NCBI RefSeq assembly: GCF_018324205.1
Contig: NZ_AP023356.1
Span: forward strand, 7,317,501-7,381,500
Origin: Actinoplanes ianthinogenes
GTDB lineage: Bacteria > Actinomycetota > Actinomycetes > Mycobacteriales > Micromonosporaceae
Direction: 5' to 3'
DNA: 64,000 nucleotides
Positions 44,467-52,521 of this stretch are shown in pieces (positions within the stretch are counted from its first letter, which is position 1; the number at the start of each line of letters is the position of its first letter). The notes beneath the pieces were generated by a model, which did not search any database, was not told where the DNA came from, and saw only the letters and a program-made list of their open reading frames with translations. A program made the position numbers and the translations under genes.

Positions 44467-44814
44467 ATGAGTGAGTACCTGAGCTTGCCGCAGGGCCCGG
44501 CGGCCGCCGCCCAGGTGGGCACCAAGCTGCAGGCCGAGGCGCAGGACTTCAAAGAGAAGGCGCAGCGGGTGCTTGCCGACATCCAGGCCTTGGATCAGAA
44601 ACGGCCGTGGGGCGGCGACGAGGCCGGCAAGGCGTTCGAGCAGCAGTACCACAAGCCGATGGGGGAGGCCGGCACGCTCGCGCAGGCCTTGCAGGACCGC
44701 CTCGACACGGCCGGCGACATGCTCGACAAGCTGGGCGGCAACGTGGTGCAGGCGATGACCCAGTACGACGTCAGCGACCAGGCCGGCGCGACCGACATCG
44801 CGGGCGCCGTGTGA
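44467..44814 (+). CDS. WXG100-family (ESX-type) small secreted partner
   Basis: A 115-residue helical hairpin protein. The turn carries W48-G49-G50 (RPWGGDEAG) between two amphipathic helices, as in WXG100 proteins that export through type VII secretion systems. The toxin gene starts 22 bases downstream and has an LXG/WXG-like N-terminus of its own, so this protein probably pairs with it for export. The start follows GGGGAGGGGG. Confidence 0.82.
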   Translation: MSEYLSLPQGPAAAAQVGTKLQAEAQDFKEKAQRVLADIQALDQKRPWGGDEAGKAFEQQYHKPMGEAGTLAQALQDRLDTAGDMLDKLGGNVVQAMTQYDVSDQAGATDIAGAV

Positions 44815-44836
44815 CGCCGGTGGACATCCGGATCTG

Positions 44837-47800
44837 ATGGCCGGCAGCAACGGATTCGGCTCCTGGTTCGACACCGTTCTCGACGAGTTCCTGGAGTTCT
44901 TCCGCGAGTGCGAGCAGTGGGTGCCGATCGTCGGGCCGGTCCTGGAGATGCTCGTCGACATCCCCGAGGGTCGCGAGCTGGAGCTGTACGACCTGGCGGA
45001 CGCCTACGGGCAGGCCGCCGACGTGCATCGGGACCACGCCGAGCAGGTCCGGATCCTGCTGAGCGAGATGTTCGACACCTGGCGGGGTGACGGCGGGGCG
45101 CAGAAGACCCAGGAGACGCTGCAAAAATATCTGGAGCAGCTGAACGCGGACGCGGAGTCGTACGCGCAGATGCAGCAGATGGTGCAGGGCGCGGCGCTGA
45201 GTGTCGAAGCCGCGAAGATGATGGACGTCGTCAACCTGATCATGCTGGCGATGGCGACCATCGAGGTGATCATGACGATCATCGAGTCGTTCGGGTTGTC
45301 GGCCATCGGCGAGGGCATCGCGATCGCGACCTGCCGCCAGGCGATCAAGACGGCGCTCAAGGAGCTGGTCGAGAAGCTGATCGGGCAGGGCTTCAAGGGC
45401 GCCGTGAAGGCGATCATGAAGGCCGGGCTGAAGCGGGGCCTGCAGTTCGTCAAGTTCACCGTCGGCACCAAGCTCGGCATCATGGGGATCCAGGCCGCTG
45501 AGGGCCACGACCCGATGTCGCATTTCGATCCGATCGAGTTCGCCGGTGAGGTGGTCGACTCGTTCGTCGTCGGGTTCATCGGGGGTCCGCTGTCGATCGG
45601 CGGGCACAACCCGCTCACCGAGGGCGCCGCGATGGCGCTGGGCCAGCTCGGCGACAACTACCTGCGGCTGTACCGCAACGACCTGTTCGACGCGATGAAC
45701 CTGACCCAGTGGGCCCAGGACCATGGTCTCTACGTGGACCGCAACAACTTCGACCCGCTCGACGGGGTCGCCACCGCCGGGCTGTTCGGTGGTGTGCTCG
45801 GCGCCAAGGGGATGCGCGAGGGGATGCGGAACGCGCGGGCGGACGTGCGGCTCGGGCTCGGCGAGAAGAACGCGCTGGGCGAGCCGGGCAAGCTCGGCGC
45901 GCCCGAGGTGGCGCCTCGGGCTGCGGGAGAGACCGGGTCACGGTCCGCTTCTGATCAGCGTACGGGTGTCGAAGGGTCGCCGGAGACCGTCGGTTCCGAG
46001 CGTCCTGCGGCGGACCAGCAGGCCCGTGGCGGCACGGAGCAGCGCGCGGCCGCCGAGCCGGGCCGGCAGTCCGAGCCGGCCGCCGCCGACCAGCGGTCCG
46101 AGGCCGGCGGGGCGGAACAGCGGTCCGAGCCGGCCCGAGTCGAGCAGCGAGCTGAGGCCGGCGGGACGGAACAGCGGTCTGAGCCGGGCGGAACCGAGCA
46201 GCGGTCTGAGCCGGGCGGAACCGAGCAGCGGTCCGAGCCGGGCGGAACCGAGCAGCGGTCCGAGTCCGGCGGGGCGGATCAGCGGTCCGAGCCGACCCGA
46301 GCCGAGCAGCGATCGGAGCCCCACCAATCGGAGCAGCGGTCCGAGCCGAGCCGAGCGGATCAGCGGACCGAGTCGACCGGGGGCGAGCAGCGGTCCGGCG
46401 CGGGCGAGCCGGCGCGGGCCGATTCCGGGCAGACGAGTGGGGCGCCCGAGCGAGCGTCGTCCGCGCAGGAGGCGGCGAGCGGATCGGAACGCGGCGACCA
46501 GCACCAGGCGGCCGAGCCGACCCGCAACGGCACCGAGCGCGGCCCGACCGGCAGCCCGGAGCGGACCGCCGAGCCGGGCGGCGCGGGTGACCCGGCCCGG
46601 GAGAGCACACCCGCCGCCGGCCGGGAGCCGCCGGTGACGACCGGGGCGCGCGCCGAAAGCCTGGTCACGGCGGGGGCGCCGGCCGAGACGGGCTTCTCGA
46701 CGCACGGACAGCACGGCGAGGCCGGCGGCCCGCGGATCCTGGAACAGACCGGGCAATCCGCTCCCGGCCACCCGGCTGCAGCCGAACCGGTCGGGGCGCG
46801 GTCCGGCGTACCGGAAAGCGGGTTTTCGGGCCGGGAGCCCGCGCGCTCTGGCGTACCGGAAAGCGGGTTTTCGGGCCGGGAGCCCGCGCGCTCTGGCGTA
46901 CCGGACATGGGATTTTCTCGTGGCGGCGAACCCGGACGGACCGACCTGCCGGCCAACCGCCCTCCGGAGGGCCCGTCGGGCGAAGCCCGCGGTGACAGTG
47001 CCGGCAGCGACTCGCGCGGTGGCGGCTCGGATCGGCCCGCGCGTGACAACGGTCCGGGCCGGGAGCCGTCCGACGGCCGGACGCACGAGCGCGGTGAGCG
47101 GCCGCCGGATCGCACGGAGAACCAGGACGGACCGCGGCGCCGGTCGCCGGAGGGGGAGCAGCGGCGCTGGCGGGACTACTCGGAGCGCCTCCGTCGCTGG
47201 GCGGAGACCCGGCCCGGTGAGCAGGTGGCGACGGAGCGGGCGCTGGCACGCCGGTTCGGGCCGGGGGAGGGCGGCTCGCCGCGGCTGACGCCGGAGCAGG
47301 TGCAGCGGATCCTGGACCGGCCGGCCGAGCAGCTCGACGCGACCGGGCAGCGGTTCAAGCAACTGGTGGAGGAGAACTTCACCGACCCCGCCTTCCGGGA
47401 CGGGCAGGAGATCCGGCGCCCGTCCTCGCCCGACGACATCGCCGCCCGTCTCGGCGAACTGAGCACCTCGCGCCCGCCGAGCCTGACCGATCGCCTGCTG
47501 CACCTCGACAAACTGCGCGACGCGCTCCCGGACCTGCGGCGTAGCGTTCCGGAGCCGGAGCTGATCCACTCCGAGCACGTGATCGGCGGCGAGTATCACG
47601 GCTTCGGCCGGCCGGCGGACACCGTGACGGTCGGCCGGGAGATGCGGGAATCCGTGCCCGAGGTGCTCGACCGGGTCTTCAAGGGCGTCGAGTTCCGCCG
47701 GCCGGAGGGCGGCGGGCCCGACGTGCTGCGCGCCGGGGAGGGCCGCGACGTCAAGGTCGACTTCGGCGCCGAGTCGATGGACCGCAAGCATGTCGGCACG

Positions 47801-49333
47801 TCCAAGCAGCCCCGAGGCGGTGACGTCTGGCAGGTGCGGGCCAACTCCGGCACCCGGCCCGAGCACGTCTCCACGGTGACCAGCCACGAGGTGGCCGAGA
47901 TCCTGCAGACCGAGCGGCTGCGCGCGGCCGGCGAGCCGATCCCGAAGAAGAACATGCTGAACCTCAAAGACACCGGCGCGCGGGAGCTGAGCCCGGACGA
48001 CCACGGCCGGATCGCCGAGCTGCTCGACTGGCACGAGCGGTCGGTGGCCGGTGAGCCCGGCGCCGGTGACCGGCTCGGCGAACTGGTCGACCACCTCGGG
48101 CTGCGCGGTGACGGCCCACGCGCTGTCGCGGGCCGGGAGGCCGTCACCGATCTGCTCGACAACCCGGCCGCGCACCAGTTCAACGACGCCGCCGCAGGCC
48201 GGCTCAGCGGCCTGCTCAAGGGCGACCTTCCGGCGGCGCCGGAACCCCGGACGTTCACCGAGGAGGATCTGCGCGCCATCCCTGAGGACTTGGCGAAACG
48301 CCTCGGCATCGAGGTGCGGCCGCCGAACCTGCTGGAGGGCAAGGTTCTGCAGATGGAGGCCCACCAGCAGACCCTCCAGAAGATCCGCCTGCACGTCGAG
48401 GGCGATCCGGTGAACACCTTCCGCGGCGAGAACGGACAGCTGCAGACGCACGGTCCGGACGGGCGGACCGGGTTCGCCGCCAACGATCCGTTCCGCAAGC
48501 CGGAAGGCTGGGACGTCGTCAACAGCAAACAGCAGCTGGCGGACTTCCAGCACGATGCCGGCCATGCCAAGCAGATCGGCGACGAGACCACGGCCTATGA
48601 GGGGCACGCCGCCGACCTGGGCACCGCGGCCGCCGAACGGGCGACCCGGATACAGGACGTCAACTCGGTGCTCGACGTGATCGGGCCGCGTTCCACGCTA
48701 CCGGCGGAGCGCTTGGCGCCCATCACCGAAGGAGACCTCACCTCGAACAACCTGGACGCCACCCTGGACCGGCTGCGGAGCATCGCCGCCGAGCATCCCG
48801 AACTGCGCCCGCACCTCGGGCCCCTGGAGCAGTCCGCCAAGGCGTGGTCGACGGCGCACTACGACCGTGGGATGGCCTCCAACCGCGTCGGCATGATCGC
48901 AGGACGCGAGTTCGCCATGCGGGAGTTCGGCATCTCCGAAAGGGACCTGACCGGCGGGGTCCTCGACAAGCCGAGATCCGGCGAGCTCGACATCTGGGGC
49001 CTGGGCCGCAATCAGCACGGCGATCCCACCCTGGTTGTCGTCGAGGCCAAGGGTGGCGGCGCCGGCACCGGAGGGCGCGAACACCTGCAACAGGGCAGCG
49101 GGCCGTACCTGGAACGGGTCATGCAGCTCGACCCGAAGTTCCAGGAGTTCCTGCGCGCCCACCCGCAGACCGCCGAGCAGATCCGGTCGGGCCAGATCAA
49201 GGTCGAGTACTACCTGGTGAGTCAGGGGCACGCGGTGAACGGCGTGGTGCCGGACGCCCAGGTGTACCGGTTCACCTTCGACGGGGTCGACCCGCGCAAC
49301 ATCTTCGATCCCCGCAACATCGACGCGCCCTGA
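44837..49333 (+). CDS. Large ESX-type polymorphic toxin with C-terminal PD-(D/E)XK-like nuclease domain
   Basis: 1498 residues. The N-terminal WXG-like helical region (W at FDTWRGDGGAQ) is followed by hydrophobic helices (about 128-160) and a conserved about 370-residue trafficking part. A disordered linker (about 375-770) has repeats of the type EQRSEPGG and three 15-residue units around SGVPESGFSGREP. A conserved charged region (about 770-1330) follows. The C-terminal toxin has SGELDIWG (D1385) and VVVEAKGG (E1403, K1405), the D-x(n)-ExK pattern of restriction-like nucleases. The nuclease call is from motifs only. Confidence 0.8.
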   Translation: MAGSNGFGSWFDTVLDEFLEFFRECEQWVPIVGPVLEMLVDIPEGRELELYDLADAYGQAADVHRDHAEQVRILLSEMFDTWRGDGGAQKTQETLQKYLEQLNADAESYAQMQQMVQGAALSVEAAKMMDVVNLIMLAMATIEVIMTIIESFGLSAIGEGIAIATCRQAIKTALKELVEKLIGQGFKGAVKAIMKAGLKRGLQFVKFTVGTKLGIMGIQAAEGHDPMSHFDPIEFAGEVVDSFVVGFIGGPLSIGGHNPLTEGAAMALGQLGDNYLRLYRNDLFDAMNLTQWAQDHGLYVDRNNFDPLDGVATAGLFGGVLGAKGMREGMRNARADVRLGLGEKNALGEPGKLGAPEVAPRAAGETGSRSASDQRTGVEGSPETVGSERPAADQQARGGTEQRAAAEPGRQSEPAAADQRSEAGGAEQRSEPARVEQRAEAGGTEQRSEPGGTEQRSEPGGTEQRSEPGGTEQRSESGGADQRSEPTRAEQRSEPHQSEQRSEPSRADQRTESTGGEQRSGAGEPARADSGQTSGAPERASSAQEAASGSERGDQHQAAEPTRNGTERGPTGSPERTAEPGGAGDPARESTPAAGREPPVTTGARAESLVTAGAPAETGFSTHGQHGEAGGPRILEQTGQSAPGHPAAAEPVGARSGVPESGFSGREPARSGVPESGFSGREPARSGVPDMGFSRGGEPGRTDLPANRPPEGPSGEARGDSAGSDSRGGGSDRPARDNGPGREPSDGRTHERGERPPDRTENQDGPRRRSPEGEQRRWRDYSERLRRWAETRPGEQVATERALARRFGPGEGGSPRLTPEQVQRILDRPAEQLDATGQRFKQLVEENFTDPAFRDGQEIRRPSSPDDIAARLGELSTSRPPSLTDRLLHLDKLRDALPDLRRSVPEPELIHSEHVIGGEYHGFGRPADTVTVGREMRESVPEVLDRVFKGVEFRRPEGGGPDVLRAGEGRDVKVDFGAESMDRKHVGTSKQPRGGDVWQVRANSGTRPEHVSTVTSHEVAEILQTERLRAAGEPIPKKNMLNLKDTGARELSPDDHGRIAELLDWHERSVAGEPGAGDRLGELVDHLGLRGDGPRAVAGREAVTDLLDNPAAHQFNDAAAGRLSGLLKGDLPAAPEPRTFTEEDLRAIPEDLAKRLGIEVRPPNLLEGKVLQMEAHQQTLQKIRLHVEGDPVNTFRGENGQLQTHGPDGRTGFAANDPFRKPEGWDVVNSKQQLADFQHDAGHAKQIGDETTAYEGHAADLGTAAAERATRIQDVNSVLDVIGPRSTLPAERLAPITEGDLTSNNLDATLDRLRSIAAEHPELRPHLGPLEQSAKAWSTAHYDRGMASNRVGMIAGREFAMREFGISERDLTGGVLDKPRSGELDIWGLGRNQHGDPTLVVVEAKGGGAGTGGREHLQQGSGPYLERVMQLDPKFQEFLRAHPQTAEQIRSGQIKVEYYLVSQGHAVNGVVPDAQVYRFTFDGVDPRNIFDPRNIDAP
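46082..46400 (+). repeat. Tandem EQRSEP-type repeats inside the toxin linker
   Basis: About ten near-identical 27-30-bp units coding for variants of EQRSEPGG (ADQRSEAGG, EQRSEPGGT, EQRSEPTRA, EQRSEPSRA). Charged, disordered linker. The central copies are nearly identical at the DNA level, indicating recent expansion. Confidence 0.85.
46796..46922 (+). repeat. 45-bp tandem repeat (2.8 copies) in the toxin linker
   Basis: Unit one is 46796-46840, unit two 46841-46885, and a diverging third unit begins at 46886. Each encodes ARSGVPESGFSGREP. The first two units differ by only two bases. Confidence 0.9.
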
Positions 49334-49387
49334 GCCGGGCAAACCGGCCGTTAGGGTGGTTCCGAGCACGAGCGATGGAGGCTGGTA

Positions 49388-49873
49388 GTGACGCAGTGGC
49401 GAGCCCTCGACGAGGAGGCCGTGGTGCGGGAGGCGCGGACCCTGCTGTCGGCCGAACCGTGGCTTCAGTCCGCTCCCGTGCCGGAGGCGGCGGCGGCCCT
49501 CGGCTGGACGGTGACCTTCTTCGACCCGGAGTGGCCGGACATGGGCGCGTTCCTGGACACCGGACAGGGGCTGGGCCCGAGGAGCGCCTCCTTCCGTACC
49601 GATGCCGAAGCCCGCGTCACGTCGATCCTGATGAGCATCAGCGAGAGCGTCGAGGGCGGCGGGCCCGAGGCCGAGACGTTCAAGCAGGACGTCTTCGCCG
49701 ACGCGTCGGCCGCGCTCACCGGAGCGTTCGGGCGGCCGACCCGGCCGATGCCGGGCGAGAAGCCGCAACTGTGGTGGGAACGGCCCGCGACCTGGTTCGG
49801 CCTGATCACGAAGCACGACGGGATCGCCCTGCAGTTGACGCCCGAAGAGCTGATGCGGGGCCCGTGGCAATGA
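49388..49873 (+). CDS. DUF6301-like protein, candidate immunity protein
   Basis: A 161-residue cytoplasmic protein, GTG start with GGAGG upstream. It resembles DUF6301-type proteins found beside actinobacterial polymorphic toxins (ALGWTVTFF, then RPATWFGLITKHDGIALQLTP). Being immediately downstream of the toxin's nuclease domain, it is the first candidate for the cognate immunity factor, though that is inference. It overlaps the next gene by four bases (ATGA). Confidence 0.6.
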   Translation: MTQWRALDEEAVVREARTLLSAEPWLQSAPVPEAAAALGWTVTFFDPEWPDMGAFLDTGQGLGPRSASFRTDAEARVTSILMSISESVEGGGPEAETFKQDVFADASAALTGAFGRPTRPMPGEKPQLWWERPATWFGLITKHDGIALQLTPEELMRGPWQ

Positions 49874-50325
49874 CCGGTCTCGACTGGCAGACGTTCCGGG
49901 ACGGGTTGGCCGTCAGCGTCGCGTCGCTGCCCGACGGCGCCATGCTCATGGTCGGTGACCAGGTGCGGACGGCCTGCTTCGTGCAGTTCTTCCTGGACCA
50001 CGACAAGATCCTCGCCGAGGTGGCGAGCGGGTGGGATCAGTGGGATCGCGCGAACCTGACGCAGGAGGAGTCGGCGGCGCTGGAACGGATCGGCTGGCCA
50101 CCGCCGGCTCGGGATCCCAGCCGCAACCATGGTCTGACGTTGGCGTGGCCGGCCCGCTCGGCGGAGTATCGCCGGGTCGCGGACATGTCGGTGGCCGCGC
50201 TGCGCGACGTCTTCGAGATCCCGTCACCGGAGTCGCTGTGCTACAAGTCGTTCGTGAGCCCCAGCGGCGATGCTGTTCCGATGCCCCGGCTCGGCATCCC
50301 GTTCCGCGCCGATTGGCGGGCATGA
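49870..50325 (+). CDS. TY-Chap/YbjN-like small protein, chaperone or immunity candidate
   Basis: A 151-residue protein with an N-terminal pattern of type III chaperone/YbjN-like folds (ALERIGWPPPARDPSRNHGLTLAWPARSAEYRRVADM), as in TY-Chap domain proteins encoded with actinobacterial toxins. It is translationally coupled to the preceding gene. It may assist toxin folding or export, or contribute to immunity; sequence does not decide. Confidence 0.6.
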   Translation: MTGLDWQTFRDGLAVSVASLPDGAMLMVGDQVRTACFVQFFLDHDKILAEVASGWDQWDRANLTQEESAALERIGWPPPARDPSRNHGLTLAWPARSAEYRRVADMSVAALRDVFEIPSPESLCYKSFVSPSGDAVPMPRLGIPFRADWRA

Positions 50326-50396
50326 GCTGAGCGACAGCTCCATGCCCTGCGATCGGCTGTAGCCGCCTCGATCTGACGGCGCCCGCCGGGCCGGGC

Positions 50397-50627
50397 TCAG
50401 CCGGCCGGCCAGTCCCGGAAGGCTGCCAGCAGCCGGTCGCGAGTGTCCGCCGGCAGGCTCTGCTCGGGCAGGTGGCCCAGGGCGGCGACGGTGGTGCGGA
50501 TCTGTTCCAGGTAGCGGTCGCAGCCGTCGCACTCGGCGAGGTGCTCGACGAACCGCCGGTCGTCGGCCGGTTCGAGGGCACCGTCGAGATAGGCGGTGAC
50601 CAGCTCCACGAACTCGTCGCAGTTCAC
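50397..50627 (-). CDS. Zinc-finger anti-sigma factor (zf-HC2, ZAS type)
   Basis: A 76-residue protein with the zinc-binding set C3, H29, C33, C36 (HLAECDGC). Soluble ZAS anti-sigma factors bind ECF sigma factors and often respond to thiol oxidation. It overlaps the upstream ECF sigma gene by four bases (ATGA), the standard arrangement. Confidence 0.9.
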   Translation of the reverse strand: MNCDEFVELVTAYLDGALEPADDRRFVEHLAECDGCDRYLEQIRTTVAALGHLPEQSLPADTRDRLLAAFRDWPAG

Positions 50628-51247
50628 GACATCGCCTCCTCGGCCCAGCGCCGTTCCAGGGCGGCCCGCAGCGCGGCCCGCCCGCGGTGCAGCAGTACCC
50701 GCTGGTTGGCCGCGCTGATCGACAGCAGGTCGCAGACCTCGTCGCTACTGTGCCCGGTTACGTCGCGCAGGGTGACCACCACCCGCTGGCGAGCGGGCAG
50801 GCCGGCCAGCGCCGCCGCCAGCTCCCGGCGGGTCTCGGCGGCGACGGCGCCCTCTTCCGGGGACGGCCAGGCGGGTGGCGAGCTGCGCCAATGTCCCGGG
50901 TACGGGTCGTCGGACCCGCGGAACCGGGCGGGGTCGACGGTGGGGTCGCGGTCGTCGCCGGTCGGTACCAGGCGCGCGTCCCGTACGCCCCGGGTCTTGG
51001 CCTTGTTCACCAGGATCCGGTAGACCCAGGTGCGCAGGGACGAGCGCGCCTCGAACCGGTCGATGCCGCGCAGCACGCCCAGCCAGGCTTCCTGCACCAC
51101 GTCGTGGGCGGTGTGGTCGTCGGCCACGAACGCACGGGCCGCGCGCAGCATGCCCGGCGACCAGGCGTCGATCAGGGCGGCGAACATGGTCTCGTCCCGG
51201 GCGCGCAGCCGCGCCACGACGACCGGATCACCGGGCAGTTCGACCAC
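50624..51247 (-). CDS. ECF-family sigma factor with zinc anti-sigma partner
   Basis: A 207-residue sigma-70 protein. Region 2 reads HDVVQEAWLGVLRGIDRF and SLRTWVYRILVNKAKTRG; region 4 reads LPARQRVVVTLRDVTGHSSDE and ISAANQRVLLHRGRAALR. It is followed by its ZAS anti-sigma gene and preceded on the same strand by SnoaL-like and flavodoxin-like genes (gaps of 25 and 12 bases), so all four may form one operon tied to redox stress. Confidence 0.93.
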   Translation of the reverse strand: MVELPGDPVVVARLRARDETMFAALIDAWSPGMLRAARAFVADDHTAHDVVQEAWLGVLRGIDRFEARSSLRTWVYRILVNKAKTRGVRDARLVPTGDDRDPTVDPARFRGSDDPYPGHWRSSPPAWPSPEEGAVAAETRRELAAALAGLPARQRVVVTLRDVTGHSSDEVCDLLSISAANQRVLLHRGRAALRAALERRWAEEAMS

Positions 51248-51272
51248 GACTGCACTCTACGGTGACCTCCGG

Positions 51273-51650
51273 TCAAGCGCCCCAGGGGTCGTCGATGAGC
51301 AGGCCCCAGGTGCCGTCCGCCCGGCGCCGCATGACATCGGCGCTGGTGCCACGCAGATGCAGCGGCGAGCCGTCGGGTCCGGTGCCCTCGAGGGTCCAGG
51401 CGTTGAGCACGGTGGCCACTCCGCCGGCTTCGACGACCTTGCGGATGTCCGGGGTCAAGGTGGGGCGCAGGGCGGCGAACCCGGCGAGCGCCGCCCGGAT
51501 CTGCTCGAGGCCGTACACCGGTGCGGCGCCGGGCTGGGCGATGAACGCGGCGTCCGGCTCGTACAGGGCGACGGCGTCGTCGATGCGCCCATCGTGCAGG
51601 GCGGCGGCGAACTCGGTGATGACGTCAGCGGGTGTGGTGAGCATGGGCAT
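51273..51650 (-). CDS. SnoaL/NTF2-like protein (YybH type)
   Basis: A 125-residue cone-shaped NTF2-like fold protein (ITEFAAALHDGRIDDAVALY, then GTSADVMRRRADGTWGLLID). Such small proteins act as ketosteroid isomerase-like enzymes or ligand-binding modules; related domains are fused to some ECF sigma factors. Here it is a separate gene 25 bases before the sigma gene. Substrate unknown. Confidence 0.82.
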   Translation of the reverse strand: MPMLTTPADVITEFAAALHDGRIDDAVALYEPDAAFIAQPGAAPVYGLEQIRAALAGFAALRPTLTPDIRKVVEAGGVATVLNAWTLEGTGPDGSPLHLRGTSADVMRRRADGTWGLLIDDPWGA

Positions 51651-51662
51651 GACGGTCTCGTT

Positions 51663-52376
51663 TCAGCGGTATTCGGGGTTGGGGAAGTCGAAGCGGCAGC
51701 CGGCGTCCCACTCGCTGCGCTGGTTGCCGTGGGCCGGGATGCCGCCGGCGTCCTTGAGCATCCGGGCCACGTGCAGCAGGTTCCAGGTCATGAAGGTGGT
51801 GTTGCGGTTGGTGAAGTCGTTCAGCGGGCCGCCCGAGCCCGGGTCGAGGTAGGACGGGCCGGGCCCGGCCTCGCCGATCCAGCCGGCGTCGGCCTGCGGT
51901 GGAATCGTGTAGCCCAGGTGCTGCAGGCTGTAGAGGACGTTCTGGGCGCAGTGTTTGACGCCGTCCTCGTTGCCGGTGATCAGGCAGCCGCCGACCCGGC
52001 CGTAGTAGGCGTACTGGCCGGCGTCGTTGAGCAGGTGCGAGCAGGCGTACAGCCGCTCGATGACCTTCTTGGTGATCGACGAGTTGTCGCCGAGCCAGAT
52101 GGGACCGGCGACGACCAGGATGTCGGCCGGCAGGACGTGGTCGTGGTACAGCGCCGGCCAGGCGTCGGAGGTCCAGCCGTGCTCGGTCATGTCCGGCCAG
52201 ACGCCGGTGGCGATGTCGTGGTCGATGGCCCGTATCACCTCGACCTGCACGCCGTTCTTCTCCATGATCGTTCGGGAGAGGTCGATCAGCCCGCCGGTGT
52301 GGGTCAGCTCCGGAGACCGTTTCAGGGTGCAGTTGATGAACAGGGCGCGCAGGTCGTCGTAGCGGGTCTCGGGCAT
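51663..52376 (-). CDS. Flavodoxin-like NAD(P)H:FMN oxidoreductase
   Basis: A 237-residue flavodoxin-fold protein. The FMN-phosphate loop is in INCTLKRSPELTHTGGL, a second FMN loop is VVAGPIWLGDNSS, and TGNEDGVKHCAQNVL matches WrbA/NADPH-dependent FMN reductase-like families. It probably reduces quinones or other electrophiles. A strong AAGGAGGAG precedes the ATG. It is the first gene of the minus-strand operon leading to the ECF sigma gene. Confidence 0.85.
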   Translation of the reverse strand: MPETRYDDLRALFINCTLKRSPELTHTGGLIDLSRTIMEKNGVQVEVIRAIDHDIATGVWPDMTEHGWTSDAWPALYHDHVLPADILVVAGPIWLGDNSSITKKVIERLYACSHLLNDAGQYAYYGRVGGCLITGNEDGVKHCAQNVLYSLQHLGYTIPPQADAGWIGEAGPGPSYLDPGSGGPLNDFTNRNTTFMTWNLLHVARMLKDAGGIPAHGNQRSEWDAGCRFDFPNPEYR

Positions 52377-52485
52377 CGCTCCTCCTTGGTCGATGTCTTG
52401 TAGTCCCGCGTCGTGCCCCGAGCGTTACACCTGATTTCTGGAGAGTTCGTGAGTGGCTTTCGAGAGGTGACAACCGGCGTTTCGC

Positions 52486-52521
52486 TTGCGGCGGTTCCGC
52501 GCGTTCACTAGCTTATTGATA
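52486..52521 (+). promoter_or_regulatory. Probable leaderless promoter of the CooC-like gene
   Basis: TTGCGG (52486-52491), a 17-base spacer and TAGCTT (52509-52514) sit seven bases before the ATG at 52522. There is no ribosome binding site, so transcription probably begins at or next to the start codon. The local AT-rich stretch stands out in this GC-rich region. Confidence 0.55.

Noticed and set aside
47881..47910. SHEVAEIL in the toxin as a zinc protease HExxH motif
   Set aside because: The second His is absent (HEVAE), so a metalloprotease call is not supported.
45938..48607. 889-codon frame antisense to the toxin
   Set aside because: Its repeats mirror the toxin's repeats in the complementary frame; no motif of its own.
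52376..52500. ECF-type promoter (TGTCAC...CG) upstream of the FMN reductase
   Set aside because: A TGTCACC occurs at about the right distance, but the -10 match is poor (CGAA where CGTC is expected).
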